Assembly (NCBI RefSeq): GCF_036178845.1
Contig: NZ_CP108070.1
Coordinates: forward strand, 7,998,001-8,062,000
DNA from: Streptomyces sp. NBC_00271
Lineage (GTDB): Bacteria > Actinomycetota > Actinomycetes > Streptomycetales > Streptomycetaceae
Direction: 5' to 3'
DNA length: 64,000 nt
The notes below the pieces were generated by a model, which saw nothing but the letters and a program-made list of their open reading frames with translations, searched no databases and had not been told where the DNA came from. A program made the position numbers and the translations under genes. The stretch's first letter is position 1; each line of letters begins with the position of its first letter. Below, piece by piece: positions 53,406 to 62,654 of this stretch.

Positions 53406-53615
53406 GGAACAGTTGAAGACAGCGTCTGGGCAAGCCCATGCTGAGGTCTCAATGCCCGAGTCAAGGTGCGGGTTTGCCCTCCGCCCCCACCCTTATCAAG
53501 TCCGATCGTGGGGGACTGCCGACGTCAGCTCATCGGCTCTACGCTCCGACTGATCGTCCGTTGCGATCCGGCGTTGACCCTCGCTGTTCGCCCTTGTTGA
53601 TGTCAGCCCCTGATG

Positions 53616-54020
53616 TCAGACGTCGTCCATGCTCCCTGGGCCTGCGACGCAATTCCCGGCCCCGTCCACTAGGTAGATGACGTCACGGGTGCCCACTGCG
53701 TCCGCCTTGCCGGGCTCGGGGTCGATGACCGGGCAAACCGACTCGACGCCTCGGACGACAATCTTGTACGTCACAGGCCATGCGCGTTCTTCGGTCCACC
53801 CAAAGTATTCACCGCCGCCCTCGCCCGGTGTTCGGTCGGGATCTCCCTCGACCACAGCACCGCGCTCTCCGCACGGCGGACAACCGACCACGCGGGCATC
53901 CCAGGCCGACTCATTGACCACCCGCACCGGCAGTCCTTCATCGTCGGAACTGCTGCACCCCGTCACGGAGAAGGCCGCGAGGCCCAGCGCGACCAGCAGC
54001 GAAATACGCGGTCGTTTCAT
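53616..54020 (-). CDS. Hypothetical lipoprotein
   Basis: This 134-residue protein starts MKRPRISLLVALGLAAFSVT and has a lipobox ending TGC (Cys 22), then SSSDDEGLPVRVVNESAWDA. Four further Cys residues (CPPC, CPV, NCV) could form disulphides. It looks like an exported, membrane-anchored protein of the island. The ATG at 54020 is chosen because it begins the signal peptide; an upstream extension is unlikely. The interval 53406-53615 holds no gene. Confidence 0.7.
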   Translation of the reverse strand: MKRPRISLLVALGLAAFSVTGCSSSDDEGLPVRVVNESAWDARVVGCPPCGERGAVVEGDPDRTPGEGGGEYFGWTEERAWPVTYKIVVRGVESVCPVIDPEPGKADAVGTRDVIYLVDGAGNCVAGPGSMDDV

Positions 54021-54367
54021 GCTCAGGCAGGACGCGATGTTGGGACTGCCTGGCTTCAAAGGTCGCATGCCCGGACTCCCCCGTGATCATGGATCGGTCT
54101 CGGGTCATCGCAGGTCATAGACCTGATGGGCAACGGTCCAAGACCGTTGTCCGGTCTAACCTGGGGCACGGCCGGTGGGGCGGGGGTGTAGTTCCGCTGG
54201 TCGCGGAAAATGGCTGAGTCACTCCGACCAGTCGGCGCCCCTCGATGCGAACTACGGGCGGGGCGCTTGCTGAGGTCTGCCGAGCTGCTCAGGCAGGCTG
54301 TGAGCGGCTCGCACTGCCCCGTAGTCTCGGGTCCGACCACATGGCAAGGGCGGGGGGCGTTTACGCG

Positions 54368-54595
54368 ATGGCGAAGAAGCCGGTACGTGCGGCACTGGGC
54401 GACGTCTGGCTCAACTGCCAGGTCTGCCAAGGAGATCTGTTCCGAGAGCGGGGTGTCCTGCTCAACAGCTCCGGTATGGAGTTCATGAAGTTGGCCTGGG
54501 CTGATGAGAACGCCACGGGCCTGATCTGCTGGCGCTGCGGTTACGTGCACCTCTTCGTCAACAAGGACATCAAGCTCTACCGAGCGGACAAGTAG
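54368..54595 (+). CDS. Small zinc-ribbon protein, unknown function
   Basis: This 75-residue protein begins MAKKPVRAALGDVWLNCQVC and contains two CxxC knuckles (CQVC, residues 17-20, and CWRC, near 56-59), so it probably folds around zinc. The C-terminus is VNKDIKLYRADK. Codon use is closer to the host than that of the membrane gene. ATG 54341 is an alternative start nine codons upstream. I do not know its function. Confidence 0.65.
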   Translation: MAKKPVRAALGDVWLNCQVCQGDLFRERGVLLNSSGMEFMKLAWADENATGLICWRCGYVHLFVNKDIKLYRADK

Positions 54596-54727
54596 CTGAG
54601 GTCGGCTTTGGTCGCTTCAGCCGACTTCCCCGCGACCCGCCCCAACCCACCACTCACGGCCGGCACTCGCGGACGGCATCCCCTCCATCTCGGAGCCTGA
54701 GCGCCCCCGCCGGAGGCTCGTTCTGCG

Positions 54728-54900
54728 CGGGCCCTTGATGGGGGGGAGAACATCAACGCGCTCAGCGAGTTCCTGGGACACCATGATCCCGGCTTCACGC
54801 CGCGTACGTACACGCACCTGATGCCGTCGAGCGGGACCCGTACCCGGGCCGCCGTCGATCGCGTCTTCAGAGACGGTGAACCTGCGGATGACGGCCCCGA
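54728..54900 (+). pseudogene. C-terminal remnant of a tyrosine recombinase/integrase
   Basis: The frame reads GENINALSEFLGHHDPGF then TPRTYTHLMPSSGTRTRAAV and DRVF, the conserved C-terminal end of actinomycete integrases: box with HxxP-type GHHDPGF and catalytic Tyr in TYTHL. Nothing upstream in frame encodes the Arg box or N-terminal domains, so the gene is truncated. It sits about 50 nt from the right-hand direct repeat, the usual place for int next to att. Confidence 0.75.
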
Positions 54901-54941
54901 GACGGCCAGGGCAGTGGATAGGGCGCTGACCTGCGGCTATC

Positions 54942-55931
54942 TCAGTAGCCGAAGTCCTGCGTCCACCAGGGGCCGCCGGTGCCGAGGTGCACACCCACGC
55001 CCAGGGTCTTGAAGTCGCAGTTCAGAATGTTGGCGCGGTGGCCGGGGCTGTTCATCCAGGCCTCCATGACGGCGGCGGCGTCGGCCTGGCCGCGGGCTAT
55101 GTTCTCGCCGCCGAGGCTGGTGATCCCGGACTTGGCCGCCCGGTCCCAGGGGCTGAGCCCGCTCGGGTCGGTGTGGTCGAAGAAGTCGCGCGCGGCCATG
55201 TCCTCGCTGAAGGCCTGGGCGAGGTCGGACAGGGCGCTGCTCGCCGCCACCGGACTGCAGCCGACCTTGGCCCGCTCGTCGTTGACCAGCTTGAGCACCT
55301 CGGTCTCGGCCGCCGTTTGGGCGGAGACGTCGACCGGAGCGGTGGTCTTGGGCGCCTTGGTCTTCGAGGCCTGACCTGGCGGAGTCGCGGGCTTGTTCGC
55401 GTTGGCGGACTTGCCCGGCTTGGTGGTGGTGGGCTCCTGGGAGGGTGCCGTCGTCGGCGCGGCCGGCGAGGTCACGGGAGCGGTCGACGCCGAAGCCGAG
55501 GGCGACGCGGCGCGGTCGGCGTCACGGCTCGTCGACGTGCCCTCGCGGCCGTCCGCGCTCGCGCTGCCCGACGTACCGCCCTGCTGGGTCTCCTGACTGG
55601 ACGGGGACCCCACGGCCTGCACGTTGTCGGAGTTGTTGCTGCCACCACCGAGCGAGTAGTTCTCGGTGCCGGGCAGCACGCCGGAGGCGACGGCCACGGT
55701 GCCCAGTGCCACGGCCGCGGAGACGCCGAGCAGACCCGTGCGTACCGGCGTCGCGGTCTTCCGCTTGCGGTGCGAGCGGGCAGCGGCGGTCGGCGGGAGG
55801 TCGGCGACGGCGGCGTAGCCGTACAGGTTCTCCGGGCCGTAACTTTCCGTAAGGGGTCCGTGGTTCTCCGTAACCCCTGTGGCGCGGCCCGTGGCGGCGC
55901 GGCCGACGGCGGAGCGTCCGTGGCGTCCCAT
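54942..55931 (-). CDS. CAP/SCP-domain secreted or membrane-anchored protein
   Basis: This 329-residue protein has a cytoplasmic N-terminus, one membrane helix (TGLLGVSAAVALGTVAVASG, about residues 65-84), a long Ser/Thr/Pro/Ala-rich linker and a C-terminal CAP domain. CAP features are VNDERAKVGCSPVAASSALS, HTDPSGLSPWDRA, GENIARGQ and WMNSPGHRANILN. CAP domains are extracellular and may bind lipids or act as proteases; activity is unassigned. GAGGAAGG precedes ATG 55931. The right-hand direct repeat is in its last codons. Confidence 0.92.
   Translation of the reverse strand: MGRHGRSAVGRAATGRATGVTENHGPLTESYGPENLYGYAAVADLPPTAAARSHRKRKTATPVRTGLLGVSAAVALGTVAVASGVLPGTENYSLGGGSNNSDNVQAVGSPSSQETQQGGTSGSASADGREGTSTSRDADRAASPSASASTAPVTSPAAPTTAPSQEPTTTKPGKSANANKPATPPGQASKTKAPKTTAPVDVSAQTAAETEVLKLVNDERAKVGCSPVAASSALSDLAQAFSEDMAARDFFDHTDPSGLSPWDRAAKSGITSLGGENIARGQADAAAVMEAWMNSPGHRANILNCDFKTLGVGVHLGTGGPWWTQDFGY
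54944..54954. repeat. Right 11-bp direct repeat flanking the island
   Basis: AGTAGCCGAAG is the second copy of the sequence at 52990-53000. It covers the Phe-Gly-Tyr-stop codons of the CAP gene and lies just after the integrase remnant. Confidence 0.45.
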
Positions 55932-55963
55932 CTCCTGGCCTTCCTCGTTCCTGGTCAGCGTCC

Positions 55964-55997
55964 CTCACTCAAAAGAGTGAGTTTCATATGAGACTCA
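55964..55997. promoter_or_regulatory. Overlapping palindromes upstream of the CAP gene
   Basis: CTCACTC-AAAA-GAGTGAG (55964-55981) is perfect. It overlaps TGAGTTTCATATGAGACTCA (55978-55997), a 20-bp palindrome with one mismatched pair and CATATG at the centre. They lie 33-66 nt from the CAP start, a place suited to a repressor. Confidence 0.6.
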
Positions 55998-56071
55998 TTG
56001 GGTCGGGACGGTACCGCATGGCGGGAGGGGAGGAAGTGCTGCGAGAGACTTTGTCCGGTTAGCGTGCACCC

Positions 56072-56353
56072 ATGAACGAGGTTGTGCGGCTGGTCGTCTG
56101 GGTGCGCGGGCGGGTCCAAGGTGTGGGTTTCCGCTGGTTCACCCGGGCCAAGGCGCTGGAGATCGGCGGCCTGAGTGGCTTTGCTCTCAATTTGGACGAC
56201 GGACGGGTCCAGGTTGTCGCGGAAGGAACCCGGTCCGGATGCCAGGGTCTGCTCGACTGGCTCCAGGGGGACGACACACCCGGGCGTGTGGACGGAGTCA
56301 CTGAGATCTGGGACACGCCCCGGGGGATCTACGACGGCTTCGCGATCCGGTGA
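56072..56353 (+). CDS. acyP: Acylphosphatase
   Basis: This 93-residue acylphosphatase has [15 protein letters not shown] (catalytic Arg) and [17 protein letters not shown] (catalytic Asn). It hydrolyses acyl phosphates such as acetyl or carbamoyl phosphate. A TAGCGT -10 (56060-56065) ends six bases before the ATG, and no ribosome site is seen, so the message may be leaderless. Confidence 0.95.
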   Translation: MNEVVRLVVWVRGRVQGVGFRWFTRAKALEIGGLSGFALNLDDGRVQVVAEGTRSGCQGLLDWLQGDDTPGRVDGVTEIWDTPRGIYDGFAIR

Positions 56354-56735
56354 CGGCGACGTGCGCAACGGCCCTGGCGGAAGCGGTATGGCATGCCACC
56401 GGCACCTGCCAGAAGCAGAAATGACCTGGTGGTTGCCAAGAACGGCTCGGCGTGGCAGGCTCCGCAGAGAAGGATGATCTCCACGCCCCCCGGGTCTTGC
56501 AGGAGTCGCAGCGCAGCCGTCCGAAGGGCCGCGCGACAGCGGGTTGCCCGCCAATACGGGGCGTGATCGTGTTGACCGTCAAACTTTTTGGTGAGACGCT
56601 GAAAGCCCCGCGCACCTTAGCTGTTTGGCATGTGGAACCGCAGCAAAAATTTAGTAAGTGTCAAGCATCGCGGGTGCGATTCCCTCACGACCCACACCGC
56701 TTCGGTCGGTCACTCAGTGTGGAGGACCATCCATC
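56354..56735. other. Intergenic region between acyP and the small coiled-coil gene
   Basis: No coding frame with normal bias is visible. TGGCATGCCA (56389-56398) is a perfect 10-bp palindrome. TTGACC near 56574 followed 17 nt later by GACGCT is a weak promoter candidate. The last 90 bases form the leader of the next gene. Confidence 0.4.
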
Positions 56736-56939
56736 ATGGCAAAGGCGCTTCTCGGTTACGTCGGCGGTTCCGACCCGCGACTCATCGCCGAGATGCGACG
56801 GCTCCAGCAGCGTGTACAGGACCTCGAATCCGAGCTCGTACGGATTCAGGCCGAGAACGACGCGCTCGCGGCTGCCGCTTCTCACGACTCGCTTCTCGAG
56901 AGCATCGACGTACCCCAGGCGGAGCCTGCGCTCACCTGA
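56736..56939 (+). CDS. Small conserved coiled-coil protein, unknown function
   Basis: This 67-residue protein reads MAKALLGYVGGSDPRLIAEM, then RRLQQRVQDLESELVRIQAE in a heptad-like pattern, and ends DVPQAEPALT. It is conserved upstream of smc in Streptomyces as I recall. The GGAGGA site 10 nt before ATG 56736 fixes the start. A strong terminator follows, so it is not co-transcribed with smc by readthrough alone. Confidence 0.85.
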   Translation: MAKALLGYVGGSDPRLIAEMRRLQQRVQDLESELVRIQAENDALAAAASHDSLLESIDVPQAEPALT

Positions 56940-57013
56940 TCACTGCACCGCACTACGACAGCAGTGGTTGGGCTGCCCGTGTCAACCGCTAAGTTGTCAG
57001 TTGTCAGAATTGC

Positions 57014-57038
57014 AAGGGACGCCTCTTCGGCGTCCCTT
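57014..57038 (+). terminator. Terminator after the small coiled-coil gene
   Basis: AAGGGACGCC and GGCGTCCCTT form a perfect 10-bp stem around TCTTC, followed by CTTCTTT. Confidence 0.95.
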
Positions 57039-57154
57039 CTTCTTTCCCCCGCGTGCCCTCCCACTCTCTTTAACGTCTGGTGTGCCCTGCACGTTCATGG
57101 GTGAAACCGTGGGTTCATGGAGTGAGACCAGCCCGAAAGGTAGAGTCCGGCGGC

Positions 57155-60100
57155 GTGCACCTCAAGGCCCTGACCCTGCGCGGGTTCAAGTCGTTCGCCT
57201 CGGCGACCACGCTGCGGTTCGAGCCGGGCATCACCTGTGTCGTGGGCCCCAATGGTTCGGGCAAGTCCAATGTCGTGGACGCCCTGAGCTGGGTCATGGG
57301 TGAGCAGGGGGCCAAGTCGCTGCGTGGCGGCAAGATGGAGGACGTCATCTTCGCCGGCACCACCGGGCGGCCGCCGCTCGGCCGGGCCGAGGTGTCCCTG
57401 ACCATCGACAACTCCGACGGGGCGCTGCCCATCGAGTACGCCGAGGTCACCATCACGCGGATCATGTTCCGCAACGGCGGCAGCGAGTACCAGATCAACG
57501 GTGACACCTGCCGTCTCCTCGACATCCAGGAACTGCTGTCCGACTCCGGCATCGGCCGCGAGATGCACGTCATCGTCGGTCAGGGCCAGCTCGACTCCGT
57601 CCTGCACGCCGACCCGATGGGCCGCCGCGCGTTCATCGAGGAGGCGGCGGGCGTCCTCAAGCACCGCAAGCGCAAGGAGAAGGCGCTGCGGAAACTGGAC
57701 GCGATGCAGGCGAACCTGGCCCGCGTCCAGGACCTCACCGACGAACTGCGCCGCCAGCTCAAGCCACTGGGCCGGCAGGCCGCCGTCGCCCGTCGCGCCG
57801 CCGTCATCCAGGCCGACCTGCGCGACGCCCGTCTGCGCCTCCTCGCCGACGATCTCGTACGACTGCGACAGGCGCTCCAGTCCGAGATCGCCGACGAGGC
57901 CGCGCTCAAGCAACGCAAGGAAACCGCCGAGGCCGAACTGAAGAAGGCGCTCCAGCGGGAGGCGCTCCTGGAGGACGAGGTCCGGCAGCTCACGCCCCGG
58001 CTCCAGCGCGCCCAGCAGACCTGGTACGAGCTCTCGCAGCTCGCCGAGCGGGTGCGCGGCACGATCTCGCTGGCCGACGCGCGGGTGAAGAGCGCCACTT
58101 CGGCGCCCGCCGAGGAGCGGCGCGGGCGCGACCCCGAGGACATGGAGCGCGAGGCGGCGCGGATCCGTGAGCAGGAGGCCGAGCTCGAAGCGGCCCTCGA
58201 GGCGGCCGAGCACGCCTTGGAGGACACGGTCGCGCACCGGGCCGAACTGGAGCGCGAGCTCGCCGTCGAGGAGCGCCGCCTCAAGGACGTGGCCCGCGCC
58301 ATCGCCGACCGCCGTGAGGGCCTGGCCCGCCTCAACGGCCAGGTCAACGCAGCCCGTTCGCGGGCTGCCTCCGCCCAGGCCGAGATCGACCGGCTCGCCG
58401 TCGCCCGGGACGAGGCGCAGGAGCGGGCGTTCGCCGCGCAGGAGGAGTACGAGCAGCTGAAGGCCGAGGTCGACGGCCTGGACGCGGGCGACGCGGAACT
58501 GACGGAGCGGCACGAGGCGGCCAAGCGGGCGCTGTCCGAGGCGGAGGCCGCGCTGAGCGCCGCCCGTGAGGCGGCCACGTCGGCCGAACGCAGGCGCGCC
58601 GCCACCCAGGCCCGCCACGAGGCCCTCGCCCTCGGTCTGCGCCGCAAGGACGGCACGGGGGCGCTCCTGGGGGCCAGGGACCGCCTCACGGGGCTCCTCG
58701 GGCCCGCGGCCGAGCTGCTGTCCGTCACCCCCGGCCACGAGGTCGCGCTCGCCGCCGCCTTCGGCGCCGCGGCGGACGCCATCGCGGTCACCACCCCCGC
58801 CTCGGCCGCCGAAGCCATCCGCCTGCTGCGCAAGCAGGACGCCGGCCGTGCGGCCCTGCTGCTGGCCGGGGCTCCGGAGGAGGCGGGGACACACGAGACC
58901 AAGGGCATCGACGGCGGCGGGCAGTACCGGGCGGCGGGCGGCATCGCTTCCGGTGCGGTGCCCGTCGGCGGTCACCCCGACGGGCGTGAGGCATCCGGCG
59001 GCGCGGGCCCCTCCGTGGCCTCTCTGGACGGCGTGACCCCAAGGGCCGCCTCAGGGGCTCTGCCTGCGAACGCCGCCTCCGGTGACGCAGCGCCGCGGAC
59101 GGCCCCCACCGGGCCGCCGTACGCCGCCGATCTCGTCCGTGGTCCCGCCGAGCTCATGCCCGCCGTACGGCGGCTGCTGCGCGAGATCGTCGTGGTCGGC
59201 ACCCTTGAGGACGCCGAGGATCTGGTCTACGCGCGGCCGGAGTTGACCGCGGTCACCGCGGAGGGGGACCTGCTCGGAGCGCACTTCGCGCACGGTGGGT
59301 CCGCCGGGGCGCCCAGCCTCCTCGAAGTGCAGGCGTCCGTGGACGAGGCGGCTGCCGAGCTCGAGGAGCTCGCCGTGCGGTGTGAGGAACTCGGCGCGGC
59401 GCAGCACCGGGCCGCCGAGGAGCGGGGGGAGCGGGCCGCGCTCGTCGAGGAGCTGGGGGAGCGGCGGCGGGCCGCCGAGCGCGAGAAGTCGTCCGTGGCG
59501 CAGCAGTTGGGGCGGCTGGCCGGGCAGGCGCGCGGCGCGGCCGGGGAGGCCGAGCGGAGCACCGCCGCCGCGGCGCGGGCGCAGGAGGCGCTCGACCGGG
59601 CCGTGGAGGAGGCCGAGGAGCTGGCGGAGCGGCTCGCCGTGGCCGAGGAGATGCCCGTCGAGGAGGAGCCCGACACGGCCGTGCGGGATCGGCTCGCCGC
59701 GGACGGCGCCAACGCGCGGCAGACCGAGATGGAGGCCCGGCTCCAGGTGCGTACGCACGAGGAGCGGGTGAAGGGGCTCGCGGGACGGGCCGACGGGCTC
59801 GACCGGGCCGCGCGGGCGGAGCGTGAGGCACGCGCGCGTGCGGAGCAGCGGCGGGCCCGGCTGCGGCACGAGGCTGCGGTCGCCGAGGCCGTCGCCTCCG
59901 GAGCGCGGCAACTTCTGGCGCACGTCGAGGTGTCGCTGCGCCGGGCCGAGGAGGAGCGCACCGCCGCCGACGCGGCCAAGGCCCGCCGTGAGCGGGATCT
60001 TGTCGCCGCGCGCAACGAAGGCCGCGATCTCAAGGCGGAGCTCGACAAACTCACGGATTCGGTTCACCGCGGCGAGGTACTCGGCGCCGAGAAGCGGCTG

Positions 60101-60913
60101 CGGATAGAGCAGCTGGAGACGAAGGCGCTGGAGGAGCTCGGTGTCGAACCGGCGGGGCTTGTCGCGGACTACGGTCCGGGCCAGCTCGTGCCGCCCTCGC
60201 TCCCCGCCGAGGGCGAGGAACTGCCCGAGGACCCGGAGCACCCGCGCAACCAGCCCCGGCCCTTCCACCGTGCCGAGCAGGAGCGACGTCTCAAGTCGGC
60301 CGAGCGGGCCTACGCGCAGCTGGGGAAGGTCAATCCGCTGGCGTTGGAGGAGTTCGCCGCGTTGGAGGAGCGTCACAAGTTCCTCAGCGAGCAGCTGGAG
60401 GACCTCAAGAAGACGCGGGCCGATCTGCTGCAGGTGGTGAAGGAGGTCGACGAACGCGTCGAACAGGTCTTCACCGAGGCGTACCGGGACACCGCGCGCG
60501 AGTTCGAGGGTGTCTTCAGCAGGCTGTTCCCGGGAGGGGACGGGCGACTGATCCTGACCGACCCCGACAACATGCTCACCACGGGCGTGGACGTCGAGGC
60601 ACGGCCCCCCGGCAAGAAGGTGAAGCGGCTGTCCCTGCTGTCCGGTGGGGAGAGGTCTCTGACCGCCGTCGCGCTCCTTGTGTCGATCTTCAAGGCGCGG
60701 CCCAGTCCGTTCTATGTCATGGACGAGGTGGAGGCGGCGCTCGACGACACCAACCTGCAGCGGCTGATCCGGATCATGCAGGAGCTGCAGGAGGCCTCGC
60801 AGCTGATCGTGATCACGCACCAGAAGCGGACGATGGAGGTCGCCGACGCGCTGTACGGCGTCTCCATGCAGGGCGACGGTGTGTCGAAGGTCATCAGCCA
60901 GCGGCTCCGCTAG
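57155..60913 (+). CDS. smc: Chromosome segregation ATPase SMC
   Basis: This 1252-residue SMC compacts and segregates the chromosome with ScpA/ScpB. The N-terminal head has Walker A VVGPNGSGKSNVVDAL; long coiled coils flank a hinge (about 500-730), and the C-terminal head has signature LSGGERSLTAVALL and Walker B PFYVMDEVEAALDD. Within the hinge, residues of about 576-652 are a Gly/Ala/Pro/Ser-rich insert (for example GGGQYRAAGGIASGAVPVGG) interrupting a conserved fold. GTG 57155 starts the conserved VHLKALTLRGFKSF; TAGAGT (57141-57146) ends eight bases before it, so the leader is very short or absent. Confidence 0.96.
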   Translation: MHLKALTLRGFKSFASATTLRFEPGITCVVGPNGSGKSNVVDALSWVMGEQGAKSLRGGKMEDVIFAGTTGRPPLGRAEVSLTIDNSDGALPIEYAEVTITRIMFRNGGSEYQINGDTCRLLDIQELLSDSGIGREMHVIVGQGQLDSVLHADPMGRRAFIEEAAGVLKHRKRKEKALRKLDAMQANLARVQDLTDELRRQLKPLGRQAAVARRAAVIQADLRDARLRLLADDLVRLRQALQSEIADEAALKQRKETAEAELKKALQREALLEDEVRQLTPRLQRAQQTWYELSQLAERVRGTISLADARVKSATSAPAEERRGRDPEDMEREAARIREQEAELEAALEAAEHALEDTVAHRAELERELAVEERRLKDVARAIADRREGLARLNGQVNAARSRAASAQAEIDRLAVARDEAQERAFAAQEEYEQLKAEVDGLDAGDAELTERHEAAKRALSEAEAALSAAREAATSAERRRAATQARHEALALGLRRKDGTGALLGARDRLTGLLGPAAELLSVTPGHEVALAAAFGAAADAIAVTTPASAAEAIRLLRKQDAGRAALLLAGAPEEAGTHETKGIDGGGQYRAAGGIASGAVPVGGHPDGREASGGAGPSVASLDGVTPRAASGALPANAASGDAAPRTAPTGPPYAADLVRGPAELMPAVRRLLREIVVVGTLEDAEDLVYARPELTAVTAEGDLLGAHFAHGGSAGAPSLLEVQASVDEAAAELEELAVRCEELGAAQHRAAEERGERAALVEELGERRRAAEREKSSVAQQLGRLAGQARGAAGEAERSTAAAARAQEALDRAVEEAEELAERLAVAEEMPVEEEPDTAVRDRLAADGANARQTEMEARLQVRTHEERVKGLAGRADGLDRAARAEREARARAEQRRARLRHEAAVAEAVASGARQLLAHVEVSLRRAEEERTAADAAKARRERDLVAARNEGRDLKAELDKLTDSVHRGEVLGAEKRLRIEQLETKALEELGVEPAGLVADYGPGQLVPPSLPAEGEELPEDPEHPRNQPRPFHRAEQERRLKSAERAYAQLGKVNPLALEEFAALEERHKFLSEQLEDLKKTRADLLQVVKEVDERVEQVFTEAYRDTAREFEGVFSRLFPGGDGRLILTDPDNMLTTGVDVEARPPGKKVKRLSLLSGGERSLTAVALLVSIFKARPSPFYVMDEVEAALDDTNLQRLIRIMQELQEASQLIVITHQKRTMEVADALYGVSMQGDGVSKVISQRLR

Positions 60914-61016
60914 ATGCGTGTAGTGCACACCGGTCGTGACCTGGGCTTCTAGTTGAGTTCAAGTAGTGAACACGCGATGACCGCTTGGGTGCGAAAAATT
61001 CACAGCTGCTGAACTG

Positions 61017-61044
61017 TTGACTTCGAAACTTGAAGGCATAGTCT
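61017..61044 (+). promoter_or_regulatory. glcP promoter
   Basis: TTGACT (61017-61022), a 16-nt spacer and TAGTCT (61039-61044) lie about 120 nt before glcP. The spacer contains CTTC-GAAACTT-GAAG, a short inverted repeat that could be an operator. Confidence 0.5.
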
Positions 61045-61166
61045 CTGCAACGTTGCTTTTACCTTCAGGTGGTGGGGGCTGCGAAGTTATGCGCCACTGG
61101 TACCACCACCGAAGGGCTTGCCCCCACACCCCCGGCAGCGAGGCCGGGTGGCCCGAGGAGTTACAC

Positions 61167-62585
61167 GTGACCAGCACCGCGCAGGCGCCCCAACCAGGAG
61201 CCAGGACGGCTCACCCCGAACATCTCGGGCATGTCATCTTCATCGCGGCGGCGGCCGCAATGGGCGGCTTCCTGTTCGGTTACGACAGCGCCGTGATCAA
61301 CGGCGCCGTCGAGGCGATCCGAAGCCGCTACGACATCGGCTCGGCGACCCTGGCCCAGGTCATCGCCATCGCGCTGATCGGCTGCGCCATCGGCGCCGCG
61401 ACCGCGGGCCGCATAGCCGACCGCATCGGCCGCATCCGATGCATGCAGATCTCCGCCGTCCTCTTCACGGTCAGCGCCGTCGGTTCCGCGCTGCCGTTCG
61501 CGCTGTGGGACCTCGCCTTCTGGCGCATCATCGGCGGATTCGCCATCGGTATGGCCTCCGTCATCGGCCCCGCCTACATCGCCGAGGTCTCCCCGGCCGC
61601 GTACCGCGGACGCCTGGGCTCCTTCCAGCAGGCCGCGATCGTCGTCGGCATCGCCATCTCGCAGCTGGTCAACTGGGGCATCCTGAACGCCGCCGGCGGC
61701 GACCAGCGCGGCAAGCTGATGGGCGTCGAGGCCTGGCAGGTCATGCTCGGTGTCATGGTCATCCCGGCCGTCCTCTACGGTCTGCTCTCCTTCGCGATCC
61801 CCGAGTCGCCGCGCTTCCTGATCTCCGTGGGCAAGGAAGACCGCGCCCGTGAGGTGCTCAAGGAGGTCGAGGGCGACAAGATCGATCTGCAGGCCCGCGT
61901 CGCCGAGATCGAGCACGCCATGAAGAGCGAGCACAAGTCGACCTTCAAGGACCTGCTCGGCGGCAGCTTCTTCTTCAAGCCGATCGTCTGGGTCGGCATC
62001 GGCCTCTCGGTCTTCCAGCAGTTCGTCGGCATCAACGTCGCGTTCTACTACTCATCGACGCTGTGGCAGTCGGTCGGCGTCGACCCCTCGGAGTCGTTCT
62101 TCTACTCGTTCACGACGTCGATCATCAACATCATCGGCACCGTGATCGCGATGATCTTCGTGGACCGGATCGGCCGCAAGCCGCTGGCCCTCATCGGTTC
62201 CGTCGGTATGGTCATCGGTCTCGGGCTCGAGGCCTGGGCCTTCTCGTACGACCTCGTGGACGGCAAGCTGCCGGCGACACAGGGCTGGGTCGCCCTCATC
62301 GCCGCGCATGTCTTCGTCCTCTTCTTCGCCCTGTCCTGGGGTGTCGTGGTCTGGGTCTTCCTCGGCGAGATGTTCCCGAACCGGATCCGCGCCGCCGCCC
62401 TTGGCGTCGCCGCCTCCGCGCAGTGGATCGCCAACTGGGCCATCACCGCGAGCTTCCCGTCGCTGGCCGACTGGAACCTCTCCGCGACCTACGTGATCTA
62501 CACGATCTTCGCCGCGCTCTCCATCCCCTTCGTGCTCAAGTACGTGAAGGAGACCAAGGGCAAGACGCTGGAGGAAATGGGCTGA
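61167..62585 (+). CDS. glcP: Glucose permease, MFS sugar porter
   Basis: This 472-residue, 12-helix sugar:H+ symporter has GGFLFGYDSAVINGAVEAI, RIADRIGRIRCMQ, PESPRFLISVGKEDRAREVL, QQFVGINVAFYYSSTLWQ and FVDRIGRKPLALIG. Length equals S. coelicolor GlcP, the main glucose uptake system that feeds Glk-dependent catabolite repression. GTG 61167 follows GAGGAG at 6 nt. It is monocistronic and convergent with the LLM gene. Confidence 0.94.
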   Translation: MTSTAQAPQPGARTAHPEHLGHVIFIAAAAAMGGFLFGYDSAVINGAVEAIRSRYDIGSATLAQVIAIALIGCAIGAATAGRIADRIGRIRCMQISAVLFTVSAVGSALPFALWDLAFWRIIGGFAIGMASVIGPAYIAEVSPAAYRGRLGSFQQAAIVVGIAISQLVNWGILNAAGGDQRGKLMGVEAWQVMLGVMVIPAVLYGLLSFAIPESPRFLISVGKEDRAREVLKEVEGDKIDLQARVAEIEHAMKSEHKSTFKDLLGGSFFFKPIVWVGIGLSVFQQFVGINVAFYYSSTLWQSVGVDPSESFFYSFTTSIINIIGTVIAMIFVDRIGRKPLALIGSVGMVIGLGLEAWAFSYDLVDGKLPATQGWVALIAAHVFVLFFALSWGVVVWVFLGEMFPNRIRAAALGVAASAQWIANWAITASFPSLADWNLSATYVIYTIFAALSIPFVLKYVKETKGKTLEEMG

Positions 62586-62654
62586 GCCTCCTGAAGAGGC
62601 CCCGAGACTCGAGGAGAAGGGCCAAGTCCCCGCTGCCCCTCTCCTCGTACCCGT

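Noticed and set aside
53438..53680. Plus-strand 80-codon frame in the island
   Set aside because: Codon use is mixed, there is no ribosome site and no recognisable protein features.
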